DNA of 64,000 nucleotides, taken from positions 620,001-684,000 of the forward strand of contig JBBELK010000032.1 of the NCBI GenBank assembly GCA_037783545.1, written 5' to 3'. A model generated the notes under the pieces. It made no database searches. It was not told the origin of the DNA and saw nothing but the letters and a program-made list of their open reading frames with translations. Position 1 is the stretch's first letter. Each line of letters starts with the position of its first letter. The stretch comes from Henricia sp. BOLD:AAB3569 (lineage: Eukaryota; Echinodermata; Asteroidea; Spinulosida; Echinasteridae). Shown here piece after piece: positions 38,901-53,900 of this stretch. The position numbers and the translations under genes are program-made.

Positions 38901-41900
38901 TTAATGGCTGCATTATCAACATCAACCTTCCCTTTCTCCAATTCCCTCACCCATAACCATTTTCTCAATGTTTCTAGCTAGCTGCCGTATATATAAAGCA
39001 AACCCTTTTTGCTTGACAATGTGCTTCACGTTCATGGTTCAAAAGACTTAAAGACTTGGGATTTTGACCCCGTTCTCACTAGAGAAATTGCTTCGTTCGA
39101 CGATGATTCGACGAAGAGATTTCCTGATGTGAACGCACGCCTCTTCAATTGACGATGATTAGAATCGCTTCATTCGATGAAGGAAATAGCTTCATTCGAC
39201 GAAGAGATCGCTTCATGCGACGAAGCAAATTTGTAATGTGAACGGCTCCCTTCTCTCGACGAAGCGATTTGACAGGCCTGTTGCACAATCGCGTTGTGTG
39301 TCGAGCGCCTAGCAAGAGTTGTTTTTGATGCGCCGCTGGAAAACCACACAGCGCGTCTAGACGCTTGAAGCTCAGCGCTTGATTCGCGACGCACATGTAC
39401 GACCTCCCACGGCTTCATTTGATCTTCGTTAGCGGTCGCTCTTCGTTCGATCTTCGTTGAGTGATATGTGAACGCACGCTTCATTTACTAACGATTATTA
39501 ACTAATCTTCGTCGAACGAAGCGATTTCTCTAGTGAGAACAGGGGTCTTTAACTCAATTAAAGAGGGTCTTAAAGAAAGAAGGTCCAGCAATAGAATGAT
39601 TTTCAATGTACCCTCAGTTTGAAAAGCATTGTATAAGGTCTGGGGTCGATTTCACCAAACTCTTCGTAAGTCAAGGTCCATAATAAGACTTGGATCCTAG
39701 GGCTGCAATAGATCGTGGCTACGATGGGTGCTGCGGTGGATTTCACAAAACCTATCATAAGCGGGATATGCATTTGATTATCGATTTGGGATACATGTAT
39801 TTGCATATTTACTCTAAGGCTGTTTGCTGTGCTGAATTATGTTTTTAATAAAACGGTCGTCGGCTACATGAGTTCAAACTTGAATTGATTTGATCACTCT
39901 CAAATGACGTCACTTCCTACAAATTGTCACATACATTATGATCTTGAGCGTAAATATCTGTGACGCGCATCAGCTGCGCCGTAGTTAGAACAAATTTCGA
40001 GCAACACGAGCGCACGTTTAGGACATTTTCCAGGGTGTACGTGCGTGTACGTTTAATATGCAGTAGCATTTTTCCTACAAAGATGGCGTCTGTGAGAATG
40101 GTCAATTGAGACTTGCTCTTAAAAACGTTAGACTAAACATTTTATACTTGAATGGAGATTTGCTCAAAACTGGGCAGAGAGGACTCTTTGCACAAGTGGT
40201 CATTCCAGGAGACGGGTTTTTTTATTTAATAATGTGACAATGGATCCACAAAGTGCTTACTCTTGCATGATACACAATGACAATGTCATTGGCCCCTAAG
40301 ATGGCCATCGTGCAAAGGCTCTATTTTTATCATCATGGTGCTGTCAACCACAAACTCATCAAAATTGAAAGTCAAATCATTTAAATCATTGTTGCTTTTT
40401 CTGAAGTGATGCACCTCCATGTAATAGACCTATGACATAATGACGTCACGCAATCTTTACCGCGGTGCATTATGGGTGAAATATGGGGACGAAATCTCTG
40501 CATCTCTAGTTTGCACAATTATTGCAGGGCCATTTTCGCCGCCTTCTGAGGGCTTAAAAGTTAAAACCATAGTTCCGGCGTTCGTCGTGGGCTTAAAACT
40601 CACGCAGGCACAACTAAGTTGACACGAACCATTTTAGAAATTTACGATCTTTGTTTTTGACGTTTTTTTTGCCAGCAAAGCGGTTAGTAAAGTTCACAAA
40701 GTTACGTGCATAATACGCTAGGCGCTATGCATGCAACGTACGCAAACTAGAGATGCAGAGATTTCGTCCCCACTTTCCACCCATAATGCACCACGGTAAA
40801 CATTGCGTGACGTCATTACATTTCAGGTCTATTCTTTCATAATTTCAGTCGTACACTCAATAGACCTGTATCACGGTGCGGCCATCTTCCCTTTCCCCTA
40901 TTAAAGCGAGGCTTGCAGAAATAAAATAGTTTGGCCCCGTGTTGAAAACGTAAATTGTGTGCATCACAATGACATGCGCGCGGTGCGATCAAGAAAATGC
41001 GCAGCGCGGACAGTGATTCTCTCAAAACAACAACGGAAGACTGCACGCGCTATCGCGCAGACACGCACACGCACTGATCATGCCCGACACGCAGCTCCCT
41101 TTGCTTATATCACGTACACGTACTACGCAGTGCAGTGGGGAACAAGACAAAGATGGATGCACCGTGATAAAGGTCTATTGCATAGCACAGTCCAACTTCT
41201 TGACCTTTGACAAAGCACGCTATAAAACCAAGCATCCATCCTTCAAAGCGTCCATCCCTCAAAGCATCCATCACCTTTCCTCATTATAGCCCACTATACA
41301 GGGTGTTTAAAAAAAAAAGGTAATCCAACTTTGAAAAGTTGTTTTGACCAGACTATAAGTTTGCCAGTAAAATGCATGGAAGCATCTTAAAGCTGAGGTT
41401 ATGGGCTTTCCAATTAGCCTTTTAGAAGTATGGCGGAACAAAATGAGAGGGCGCAATTTCATTTGGGTATGAATTTGTTTATCAATTGTATTTCTTTCCA
41501 AAAACTTGATTTACATGTTATAATTATAATACATAGACAGAATTATAAATAAAATTAATAAGTGTAAAGTGAAAAACTGAGTTATTTTGCATTTTAGTCG
41601 ATTTTATACCCACTGCCCTCCTGTGTGCCCTCCTATTGTGTCCACCATACTTCAAAAAGGCTAATGATACCTTGATTACTTTCCTTGGGTCATGCATCAC
41701 TGAGCACCATTGTCTTGAAATTGAGGTGCAAAATGGGAGTTGGTTCACTTTCATGTTGAACAAAATTGACAAACAAAAATGAAAATCTTATTCAGTGATT
41801 GGATTTTCTTCATTCACACTTCCCAACACAGGTTTCTGATTTTTTTTTTTATTCACCACGACCCGCCACGTGTCCACCCTCTCTCCAATCAAAGTTGACA

Positions 41901-44900
41901 TCCGCAGCGCATGTCGTTCACAGCTCGTCTCATGAGCTGCGTTCGGGCATGTACTCGTGTTAACACGAGCATACTCCTGCGCGCGCGAACGGCAAGAATA
42001 ACGACACTCGGGTCGGAGAGAGTATGCTCTCGGTACTCCCCAACAAATGGGGAGTGTACTCTTACTGCCATGTGATTAGTACGAAGATGGCGGGATATAG
42101 GTTGGATTTGTGGTGAATTTGCTCAACGTGTCAACTGGATAACTGAAACAACAACTCACTAAGGTTTGTTTTACATGGCATCAAAGGTTCTCACGACTTA
42201 CGGTCTGTATTTTCTTCAATTTCTTGCGAGCAGTGACACGGCGATTTTTGTGTAGTCACGGCAAGAGACGGCCATTTTGACTGATGGCCATTCGCGCATG
42301 CGGACTGCAGACTTGCCGTTTGCGTAATGTGACCCGAGTGCAATGCGTACGCATTACTCCGGAGTAGCGAGAACTGCACGCCCGAACGCAGCCATGGTGT
42401 CTGGATCCTTTCGCAAACTGTCCACCTCTCGCTGAATCCTGTCCCTCAGATCCTGCATGTTGTGTGGTAGCCTTGTGAAAACGTTGTTCTTTAAATGGCC
42501 CCACAAAAAGAAGTCGCAAGGGGTGAGGTGGAAAGACTCACATACCTTCTGCTTTAGAATGCTACCATGGTTTTTACTGTCAAACTTAGTCTGGTCAAAA
42601 CAACTTTTCAAAAAAAGTGGATTACCTTTTTTTTAAACACCCTGTATACCCCTTGAAATAAAGAGTGATTTTAATCCTTTTTTCCCCCCGATTTTAAAAG
42701 GCCATGTTCTAATAGTGAACAATGCGACTTTAGTGAGTTAATAGTTGCCTCAGTACAAATTAATTTATTAAAAATTACAAAAATACAGGTTTTTTTTTTC
42801 TTTGTCAGTATTTCTTTAATTTTTAGATTTCTTATTTTTATTTAATGGGTTTAATGAACTTAATTCGCAGCCCGTAGGCTGAATTGCATGAAACTTACAA
42901 GTATGTTCCACCTAAACATCGTGATACACAGGCGGGTGGCACCTTGGGCAGCCGACGACCAGAGATACCGGGGGAAATCCCTTACTCTTCACGAAAGATT
43001 GCTCTGAGATCGTTTTAGTGCATTACTCAACACACTGGACCAAATGGCTTTACATCCCTTCCAAAGGATGGAGCAAGTGTGTTTAAGTGCCTTGCTCAAG
43101 GGCACAGTTACCCTTAATTTTAATTCATGATATGTCTATGTGCTTCTGAAGGTTTGAAGTGAAACAAAATGAGTTACACAATTATTGATTGCCTGATCGG
43201 TAAATGGGTCTTTCCATAGTAAAGGGGGCATTTTGGCAACACAGACCATATTTTCGAAGAAATACCTTTGTCTGGTCTCAAAATAAAAGAAATAAGTTTA
43301 AGTTTAACTTGGGCCCAAAAAGGGTTACAAATAGTGTGACAACATGCCCTTCTAAAAATCCTGTGTACAAATTTCCAATTTACGCTCGTTACCGGGTTGG
43401 ACACTTGTGTTACATTTTAGGTCACAATTCTGTGTGTGTTACGTATTAGTGTTAGTTAACAGATCTGTTAAACATGGCACATGAATAGATCTGTTAACAC
43501 GGTGTTAACACCATGACAATTCTCTGCACTGTAACACTAACACGTCTTAAACATCATGTTAACATCAAGTTAACACGGTGTTTGCTCCGAGGTCACAATT
43601 CTGATTAAGTTAACAGATCTGTTACACTAACACTAACGCGCCACTCAGAGTTGTGACTTCACCCAATGTGTTATTTCTGGTTGAATTATTTTTTGCAGAG
43701 TTCTTCACATATTTGGATACAGTCACAGATTGGCAGTGAGAGGTTTTAAGACCCATTTTAAAAATGGACAATGTTTACTTTAATTTTAAAAAACACTCTG
43801 TTACGGTTCTGTTTGTAGTTCGGACAACAACCGTGATTCGGACTTGGACGACGCCACCAAGGAGCAACTGAGCAGTGTCCAGCAGAGGAAGAACCGACTG
43901 TCGTTGACTGAATTCCTCGGTGATCCACGCAACTTCATAGTAGAACCCGTCCAGCCTGTCACTAAGCCTGAGCAGCCAGTGCAGCCCAGCCGTATGTATT
44001 TAACTCATGAAACGTTAGCTTTGTTTTCAGCTTGAAGAGTTAATAAATCAATTTATAAAACACAGTGCAATTTGCTTTATTCGTACATGTAGCAGGAAGA
44101 AGTAAACCTTTTCCCCAATATAGCTTGTATAGAGCTTTTGCGCCGGTGGCCATGACAGGGGGCAGGTTTTCATATTTAAATGATGTGACAATAGATCCAC
44201 TACAAGTGACTACTCGTGCTTGACATGCCGACAATGTATTTTCATGGAATTATTTCATTCAACTCGGCTCCGCCTCGTTGAATGAAACATTCCATATTTC
44301 AACTCATGAAAATATTCGTATCATTGAACTAATAAACATCCATTATTTGTATAATTTAGAAGACAAAATTAAATGAACATTATGTCAGAAAAAAACACAA
44401 AAATAAAGGTTACTTTTATGTTGTTTATTTACCTCACAGGAGTTTCACTTCTACAGAGTGAAATGGAAACGAGTAAAGTCAGCAGGAAATTTAGTTTCCT
44501 GAAGAAAACGAAGAATAAAGACAAGGTAAACCATACAGAAGCTATTTGTGTAGGTAATTGTGCAGGGGTGAGATTTGTCCGGATTTTTCCGGATTTCCGG
44601 AATTTTACCAACACGTCCGAATTTGAGAAATTTTTTTTTTTATTGTCAAATCTCCGATTGTTTAGCGGATTTCCTCTTTTTTGTTGTGTGCTTCGCGATC
44701 CAGATTTTATTTTCCGCTTTTTTGCCCTTTCAGCGGGCCATTTTTTTTAACGAGTGCCCTCAATTGATTCAGTAATTTTGCGAAGCAAACTTTAAGTCTA
44801 GTCGCCACGCTGTGCTGAGCATGCAGCACCCTCAACAGGTGAACACAATCGCCACTTGAGGGCACTGTTCAAAAGAATCCATGCAACTGTCATGGCCGTT

Positions 44901-47900
44901 ATTTTTATGAACACGGATTTGGGTCGCCGATAAGATAGATATGCGTGGTAAGTGAATGATAATCATGATAATGACACCAGTGGCTAGCGAATCACGTTCT
45001 GAGAATTTGACTTAACTTTGAAATGACATGGCTGTACTTTCATAGTGTTTTGGGGAAAAAGTTGTTTTTTGTTGTTGTCCGGGCAACCAATTTATTTGTC
45101 CGGGTGGCCGATTTTTTTGTCCGGGCGGCAAATTTTTGTCTGGACGCTAACAGTACCTGTGATGATTTTGTCCGGGCGGCGCCACCGGACAAAACCGGCA
45201 GTGGAGAACACTGGATCTGAATGCATGATCAACTACTCAATTTATTTCCAATAAAACGTGATTTTTCTAACTTGTTTTAGAAAGAGGAAAAGGACAAGAA
45301 GGACCGAGATAAAGAGAGAGGAAAGCATCAGTTTTTGACAGTTTCCTTCTCCAATTCCACCAAGTGCGACTACTGTGATAAATCCATGGTTAACAAGGAT
45401 GCCCTGCAGTGCTCAAGTAAGAGAATTGTCATTCCTCCTGAACACACAGTTTTCTCCCAAAGTGCTGAAGAGCAGAGGTGTCGCTACCCATTAGAAAATG
45501 GCCACTGGGCAATTCTCTCATTATATGTGTGGCTTTTTGAACTGTATTACGTTAAATATTTTTTCTGTTGCTGAATACTTTTGCATTAAATATAGTATAC
45601 ATGATTGGTAAACTGTTACAAATAGTTTTATCCCCCTGTGTGATTGAAGATATGCATGATTTAAACCAACCTGAGCAAAAAACAGTTCCGTACTTCGTCT
45701 AACTTTTGAGAAAACAGCCAAAAAAGGGTTTGCAGTCATTTCGTCACCAAAACCACTTCGCCCTGAACCACTTCGCCCTGTGCACGAAGTTGTTTTGGGG
45801 CGAAGTGGCATTTGGGCGAAGTGGTTTGGGGCGAAATGGCACTTGGGCGAAATGGTTTTGGGGCGAATTGAGTTTTCGTCTCATGAGACGAAAACTAATT
45901 GTTCTACTCATTTCTCAAAGACTATAGCACTTCAGCCAAAACCATTTCACGGGAAGTTTTCTACGGTCATAATGTTTATATTGTGTAAGTTAGGCGTAAA
46001 TTTGTGAACATTTCTGATTCTCGAGATTACCAATGATGTATACTGCCTTTAATATAGCATGGTAGTCATCTACAGGGGGCACCTTATATAATAGTACAGC
46101 ATTTGTCTCAAATCTATTTGAAAATCTCTTTTTACAGGGAAAAAATGTCTGTTACGTGTGTGACATTTCTGACGTCACACACGTAACAGACATATTTTCC
46201 CCTGTAAAAAGGAACTTTCAGATCAATTTGAAACAAATGCTGTACTATTAAAGGGCCCCTAATATGGTGTTTTTATCAATGAAATTTGTGCTATGGAACT
46301 AGTCCATTAATTGTTTGGGGGTTTAAAATCAAGGTTTTCTGCTGTGTGTTCCTAAAGTGACATGCCCCAAACTGCGCCCTCTTTCTGTGAGTTTATGTGA
46401 AGAAATTTTCAAAGTTAAAAAATGCCACTTTTTATTCATGGGGCATCAAAATGAACAGTAGTATTGTCTTTCTACACAAGTAATCCTTCATATGCAGCAA
46501 CAAATGTGCATAAAGTTATTGAACATTTCAGGGGCCCTTTAAGGTGTCCCCTGTAGATGACTACCATGCTATATTAATGCAAAAGTATTCAGCAACAGAC
46601 AAAATATTCAATATAATACAGTTCAAAAATGACAAAGTATTCATACCTGCCAACATTGCCGAGTAAAAAAAAATTGGACTGTAGTGAAACTTGCAATGGT
46701 CGAGTTGGTACAATGGTCAAGTTGACCTAGTACTGCACCCGTTTTCATGTACACAACACATGCGGCGCGTACGAAGAGTCAGGTCAAGTCGACCGTTCCG
46801 ATTGTTTCGATTTTTCAACACTTTTAATACTTAAAAATCGGAACAAATACAATAAAATTGGACTAGTTGGTAGGTATGAGTATTGGATAACGAATTTAAA
46901 CAGATCTTAGTCACAATGTACATTTTATCCTGCATGGCTTTTACCACTACCCTAATGTCAACCTGCGATGACATATAGTCGGTGTTTGGCTTTTTAGGAT
47001 CAAACTAGGCCTGATCTGCGCCTGTTGGCATCAAATTCATTGCCAATTGTTTTAGACCTGTGTGTAATTTATATAATCATGCTAGCGAGTTATGGTGGAC
47101 ACATTTCGTGCGTTGAGCAGAGCGAATTTGGACCTCCGCTCAACTCGAACTCTGGATACCTCAAAATGTTCATCCATTTCCTTGAGTTTTGTCTTAACGA
47201 GATTTTACTGTACTTTTTATACGCTGAAGGGTAATGAAGCTCTTTATTTCTCTATTTTAGCCAATAGGGCGACACTTTTTATGTAGAAAGTCATGTAAGG
47301 GCGACGCGGTCGGTTAGGGCGACAATAGACAGCCGAAGTGTGACGTGCGTTGCCATGGCAATTGGATCTAAACTATCATGGCCGTCAAGAAAAGTACCAT
47401 TGGAAAAGCACTGGGACACGGTTGAGTGATTTTTAGTTTAGATCCAATTGCCTAGGCAACCAACAAAAGGTGACGTATTCACTTCGGCAGTCTATTTGGT
47501 GTAACCCCAAAATTTTGGAGGTCAAAAAACATTTTTTTTAAGGTCAAAAACAATTTTTTTTAAATCGAGAACTATTTTTATTAGGTCTAGAACCATCTCT
47601 CTTAGGTATGGAACAATTTTTAGAAGCTCTGGGTACAGAGATTTGGTGTCCAATCGATGTCTTCTAGCCGAAATTTCGGTGGTCGTTTGGGAAAGTTTTA
47701 CCGGTGCGTCGCCCGTTTGCAGCATTAAGAGATATTATTATATGTATTTACAAAAAACTCTAACTCCAGAAGTGTCATGACGTACAGAGAGCACCTCTCC
47801 TTGTGGTGAAATATGTATTTTTTTCTAATTTTTTTCTCTTAGCGTGTTCTGTGAACGTCCACAACTCTTGTAAGGACCATGTACAAGGGTGCGCAAAGAT

Positions 47901-47951
47901 CAATAAACACCCTAAGGTAGGAAAGCAATGATTTTCTTCATCCCCCTCCCT

Positions 47952-47982
<31 letters not shown>

Positions 47983-50900
47983 CCCCGCATTTTGAAAAGT
48001 CTTGCCACAATCCACAAGGCCCAAATTGTATACACATAAAATGTTGACCATTAACAGATATCTCTACTTCTGGATTTGTCAAGTTAATATTTAATCCTTA
48101 TATACTGAAACGCAAAAGAAACTTACCACTTGTTTAAAATGTAATGAAATTGTAACAGTTCAAAATAAAACAAACCAACAATTGCTAATTGAAACATTGG
48201 CATTTTATTGATGACATGTCAAGTTTTTGACCAAGATACACCATCTCATCAGTTTGTTCTACAGTAAAGAACAGAAGAGGGTGCGATATGTCAGTCCCCT
48301 TTCAATAGCGTGTGTGGCCACCATTGATTTGAATACAGGCAGTGCATCGTCGGCGCATACTGCCTACCAGTCTTTGATCCCCCGACAATCGTGGCTTAAG
48401 TTGCTTGAAATGCCCATTTTGCACTGGCCTTTTTAAAGCCAACATCAAGACATCACGTGCAGCTCATTACAATCATCCCATACCCCTTGGCTAATCACTG
48501 ACAGTCAAAACAGCTGTTCAACAGCTGTGCCATGAAGTGACCATTGAAGGTTCATGTGACCTGACAGTGAGGACACTATTGTCCACAAATAAGTTCACTT
48601 TACTACATGCAGTGTTATTGTTGCTATTTAAAGGTTTAAAAGTTGGATTTCTGTCTCTAATAGAGATATACATGTATCTAAACTAAACTCCGGAAAAAAA
48701 GTTTCGAAAGTCAAGTTTGACTGAAGAATTCTCTCTTGCTGCCAAATCATTTTCCTTGAATTTGGTATCGTTGGAAAGCCCCGTTATTCCTCTTTACAAT
48801 GATATGTCGTTTGTTATGATTTCAAGCAAGTGGGCTATGTGCAGCACAGCTGAACACGGGGAGGGTGTAAAGTGAAATGTCACAAAATTCACTGCTATTG
48901 TCATGCAGTGCATTCTCCTTTTGCTTGGGGGATGGGAATGTGTCAATACACTTTTTGACAATAGCAATGCATTTTGTGACATTTCACTTTACAGCTTTTG
49001 CAGCTGCCCTGTGCACCACATAGCAATAGAAATTTAGTCTGGTCAGGTGGATACTATTAAAGTACATGTGAAAGTATGTCAGTACACTAGACACTACGTT
49101 ATGACACATGCAAGAGGCTAATTACAACATTGTTTTTTTTTTACAGTGTACATGTAGGTCACTTTACTTTTCTCCGTTGAATGGTTTTTATAGACAGATT
49201 TGACTGTACATAAAGCTTTACGTTTCATACCAACAGTGGACATTCTTTTGTTGATTAAATCCAACCTGAGCAAAAACCAGCTCTGAACTTCGTCTAACGT
49301 TTGAGAAAACAGTAGTGGTTTACAGTCACTTCGCCTCAAAACCACCTCGCCCTGAACCACTTCGCTCTGAACCACGGCCTGTGCACAAAGTTGTTTTGGG
49401 GTGAAGTGGCATTTGGGCGAGGTAATGTTTGGACAAAGTGGTTTTGGGGAGAAATGGCCTTTGGGTGAAGTGCTTCAGGGCGAAGTGGTCCAGGGCGAGG
49501 TGGCTTTCGGGACAAAATGAATTTACATCTTGTGAGATGAAAAATAATTGTTTTGCTCATTCCTCAAAGACTATAGCACTTTAGACACAACCATTTCAGG
49601 GGAGGTTTTCCACCGTTATTGTTTTTATATTGTGTAAGTTATGGATTCTACCTTCAAGAAAACTGTTCCAAATTGTAACTTTTTTCACCAAAATCAAAAC
49701 GGTTCTTTTCTAAACTGTTACCTAAACCTCAACCCTAACCCTAACCCTCAACCTACGTACGTACCCTCACCCTAACCCTAATTTCCAAGCTTGGACAACC
49801 TGACTGTGGACATCCACATAATGTCCGTTTCTTCTGCAAAGTGTATACATCCTTTGTTCGCTAGTCCACATAATGTAATTGTATACTGAAACGCAAAAGA
49901 AACTTACCACCTTTTAAACCTTTAAATAGCAACAATAACACTGCGTGTCCTCACTGTCAGACCAAACGGTGTCTGAAGGTCACTTGAACCTTCAATGGTC
50001 ACTTCATGGCACAGCTGTTTTGACTGTCAGTGATTAGCCAAGGGGTATGAGATGATTGTAATGAGCTGCACGTGATGTCTTAATGTTGGCTTTAAAAAGG
50101 CCAGTGCAAAATGGGCATTTCAAGCAACATGCCAAGATTGTCGGGGGATCAAAGACTGGTAGGCAGTATGCGCCGACGATGCACTGCCTGTATCCAAATC
50201 AATGGTGGCCACACACGCTATCATATGCAGCACGATATGTGGCAAACGGACTCCCCCCTACCATTGTTCCCCTATTGTGTCTCAAACATCCAAGGAATTT
50301 CCAAGAAATTCCTTTCAGTTTTTAGGGGGTATTGGTGCGTTAACAAAAGGGAAGAGTGTGTTGAGGTTAGGGGGGAGTCCCTCTGCCACATATCATGCTG
50401 GGTATACACGCTATTGAAAGGGGACTGACATATTGCACCCTCTTCTGTTCTTTACTGTAGAACAAACTGATGAGATGGTGTATCTTCGTCAAAAACTTGA
50501 CATGTCATCAATAAAATGCCAATGTTTCAATTAGCAATTGTTGGTTTGTTTTATTTTGAACTGTTACAATTTCATTACATTTTAAACAAGTGGTAAGTTT
50601 CTTTTGCATTTCAGTATATGTAATGTACGTACATGTACACTAATAGGCACAATATTCTCCTAGTACATGTACGCTTGTGTTTTTCTGATGATTACCCACA
50701 GTTAACAAAATCTGCAAGCACTATCTCCAGAGATCGTCATTCTACCATCATTCCTAAAGCTGGCATCAATCGTGAGTACTATGGTATGCTCCCTCCTGCT
50801 TACTAATCCTGCTTATTTAACTTGGTTTGCTTAGAATATCGGTGGCATGCTATATAGCAGCGCTTCAGAAATAATGCTTTGAAGAAATCTGCTTTATAAA

Positions 50901-53900
50901 AATGTCTTATACAAAAAAATGAAAAACTGTCATCAGGCATATTTAGACGGACACTACTTTCAAAAGTAAAATTAATGACGGCAAGAATTCATCCGTAACC
51001 AATGATGCGCATTCACACAGTGATTTAACAACGACGCGCAAGTAGTTACCCACAAACTCACCACGGCAGTTGTTGGTAAATATCTGGAAATTGCAGTGCC
51101 CCCCCCACCCCCCCCCCCCACACAGGGTGATTCACAAAAGTAAAAAGTAGTGTGGCTATTTCTTCACATTGTCGACAACAGAAAATGTCGTAAATTCAAC
51201 ACACGTGCAGAAACAATTTCTAAGCTAGTACATAATTGAAATGTCGTCCTTTGACAGTGAATAAAGGCAGTACCATTATGACTTTCTGACTTTCTTTTTC
51301 GATACAAATATGGACAAATGTCTATGAGTTTGGGAAATCTGGATGCAGTAAAAAGCAACTTGCAGGCTCCTCCGGGATTTGAACCGCGGACCCTCTGCTT
51401 AACCTGCAGATGCTTTACCAGTTGAGCTATAAAGCCAATCCTCCCGGATTTTTTGGGGAGGAGGCGGGGGCGGTGTAGGGGGAAAGGGGTTCATTCCGTG
51501 AGTCCAAACACATCTAAAAAATCCCCAAGGTTGTTAATTGACAATCCAGGAGGGTGTTTATCCATGTCAGGACTCACAAAATTAGTAATTTTCCAAAGAA
51601 TCGGTTGCAAAATCCGGGAGGGTTGGCAGCTCTGCAACTGGTGGTCTCGTAACACAGTATTGATCACGTTCAAAGACGCCATCTTCGTAGGAAGAAATGC
51701 TACTGCGTATTAAACGCTATCAAGTACGCGCACGCACACGCTGTAACATGTTCCAAACACGCGTGCGTGTTGCTCGAAATTTGTTCGAAATACGGCGCAA
51801 CCGATGCGCGTCACAACAAAAATACGCTAAAAATTCTGATGCAGGTGGCGATTTGTAGGAAGTGATGTCATTTGAACGTGATCAATTGCAGTTGTTCTTC
51901 ACTGATTAAGATTGGCTATCACGTGAGCTTAACAATCCCTACTACAGAGGGATAAACCCTTCAATGAGATAACCACCCCTCCCCGAGATTATTTAAAATT
52001 ACGACCCAAACCCCTGCTCAGCTTGCCCAATTATTAAGTATAAATATGTGATTTTATTTTTTCAAAAAATTGCCCTAAAAAACAATTAGGTGAATCATTT
52101 TTAAAAATGGTTGTTTTAACATTTTCCTATCGTAGGCGACATAAGTCAACAGAGAAGGGGTTCCGCAATACCCTTTTTAACTCCAGTCGAGCAACGGCAA
52201 CGTAAAATATCCGTTCCCATGGTTGAAGGTCAGGTCCTATTTTCTCAAAGTAAAAAACACATTTTTTTCATCATTTGCCATCCATGATGACCTCATCACA
52301 TAGACATGTATACCGCTTTTAAAAGATCATTTGCTAACTTTTCTTGAAGAATTTTGAGAAAATCTGGGAAATTGAGGTACTGTAATACTACTGGGTGTAT
52401 CGGAAAAAAAAGTAGACAACATGAAAATTGTATTATTTTTTGAAAATTGGCTCAAAATATCGGTAGACATAGGTTTCATGTTTTCATTAACGTCGTCATC
52501 ATGTTGGGAATTTCACGCCTGACCGAACAGGGGCTAGTTTTGTAAACAAAGCTAACATTAACTTGCGCACAAAACTGGAAGATGCAAAACTGGATCAAGG
52601 AGCATGAGAGGTCAATCTGACATGTCCTTTCTTTACTATAAGCTTTTTGGAAAGTTTAACTATCCGAAAAGCTGATGGCAAAGAAAGTACATGTCAAATT
52701 GACCTGTTTTGCATGATCTTCCATTTTTATGCGCAGGTTAAGTTTAGCTTTGTTTACAAAACTAGCCCCTATTTGGTCAGACGTGAAATTCCCAACATGA
52801 TGACGATGTTAATGAATACATAAAACCTATGTCTACCGATATTTTGAGCCAATTTTCTAAATATAATACAATTTTCATTTTATCTACAATTTTATGAGTG
52901 TCTACTTTTTTCTGATACACACTGTAGTGTCTCATAGCTCAACTGGGAAGAGCATTCATATGTCAGAGGTCCCTGGTTCAAATCCCATCAAGGGTTATAT
53001 CTTTCCTCACATTCCCCAACTTTGCTTCGTAATTATAATAAGCTGTATACAAAAATGCAAGTCATTCCATGAAGTCGATGAGACATGGTGTTATGTAGCT
53101 TACACTATTTGAGGGTAATTTGTTAAGTCTTTAGTCCTAAAACAGTGCTACCATTTTGCTGGTGGTTGTGGATTTAACTGGGACACCGCATCAGTGTAAC
53201 ATATTTCAATCCAACTCCATTTTTTTCGCGCTGAATTTGAAATTAACACACATTTATCATACTAAATAATCATTTTAACATGTTTAAATTGAATTTGGAG
53301 GAACTTGAAAATCTGTTTAAAACGCCAAATGTCATACCTGCATTTGCAAAAAATAAATGTAAAAAAAAAATTAAAAAAATACAGTACAGTTTAGAACCGG
53401 CAAAAACCCACCTTTATTCCCTTATAAATCCAAATACGACAAATATCCAGCAGTCTCCATCGATCCTAACTGCTGACAAATTCAAATGCTGCTAATGCCT
53501 TTATTTTGCATACAATAAGCTTAATTTATACTAATGGATGCATAAATTTGTAGAAAACATGTAAACTAGCACACTGGGCAAGAAGCTTTCAAATGGTGAA
53601 TGTGTATGCTAGTATACTGCAGAGAAACTTGTATGTTCAGTGGGGTACCGTGGCCGAGTGGTTTGGGTCATTGACTCGCAATCATAGGTGAAAACTTGGG
53701 GTTGCGGGTTCGAACTTCCCCCGGCTGCGGTACCTGTGCCATTGAGCAAGGCACTCAACCACACTTGCTCCATCCTCCGGAAGGGATGTAAAGCCGTTGG
53801 TCCAGTGTGTTAGGTAATGGTAACGCACTTTAAAGATCCCAGAGCATTCTTTCGTGAAGAGCAAGGGGATTGCCCGGTGTCTCTGGCCATTTCTAATTTC

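Larger units (their letters stand above)
45537..46627. mobile_element. outer inverted repeat of the intron 12 transposon nest
   Basis: Left arm 45537-45585 (gaactgtattacgttaaata, tctgttgctgaatacttttg, cat) is complemented at 46574-46625. Between the arms lie a TTCGCCC-core element and a second foldback, each bordered by TTAA or the word ttaatatagcatgg. Confidence 0.82.
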
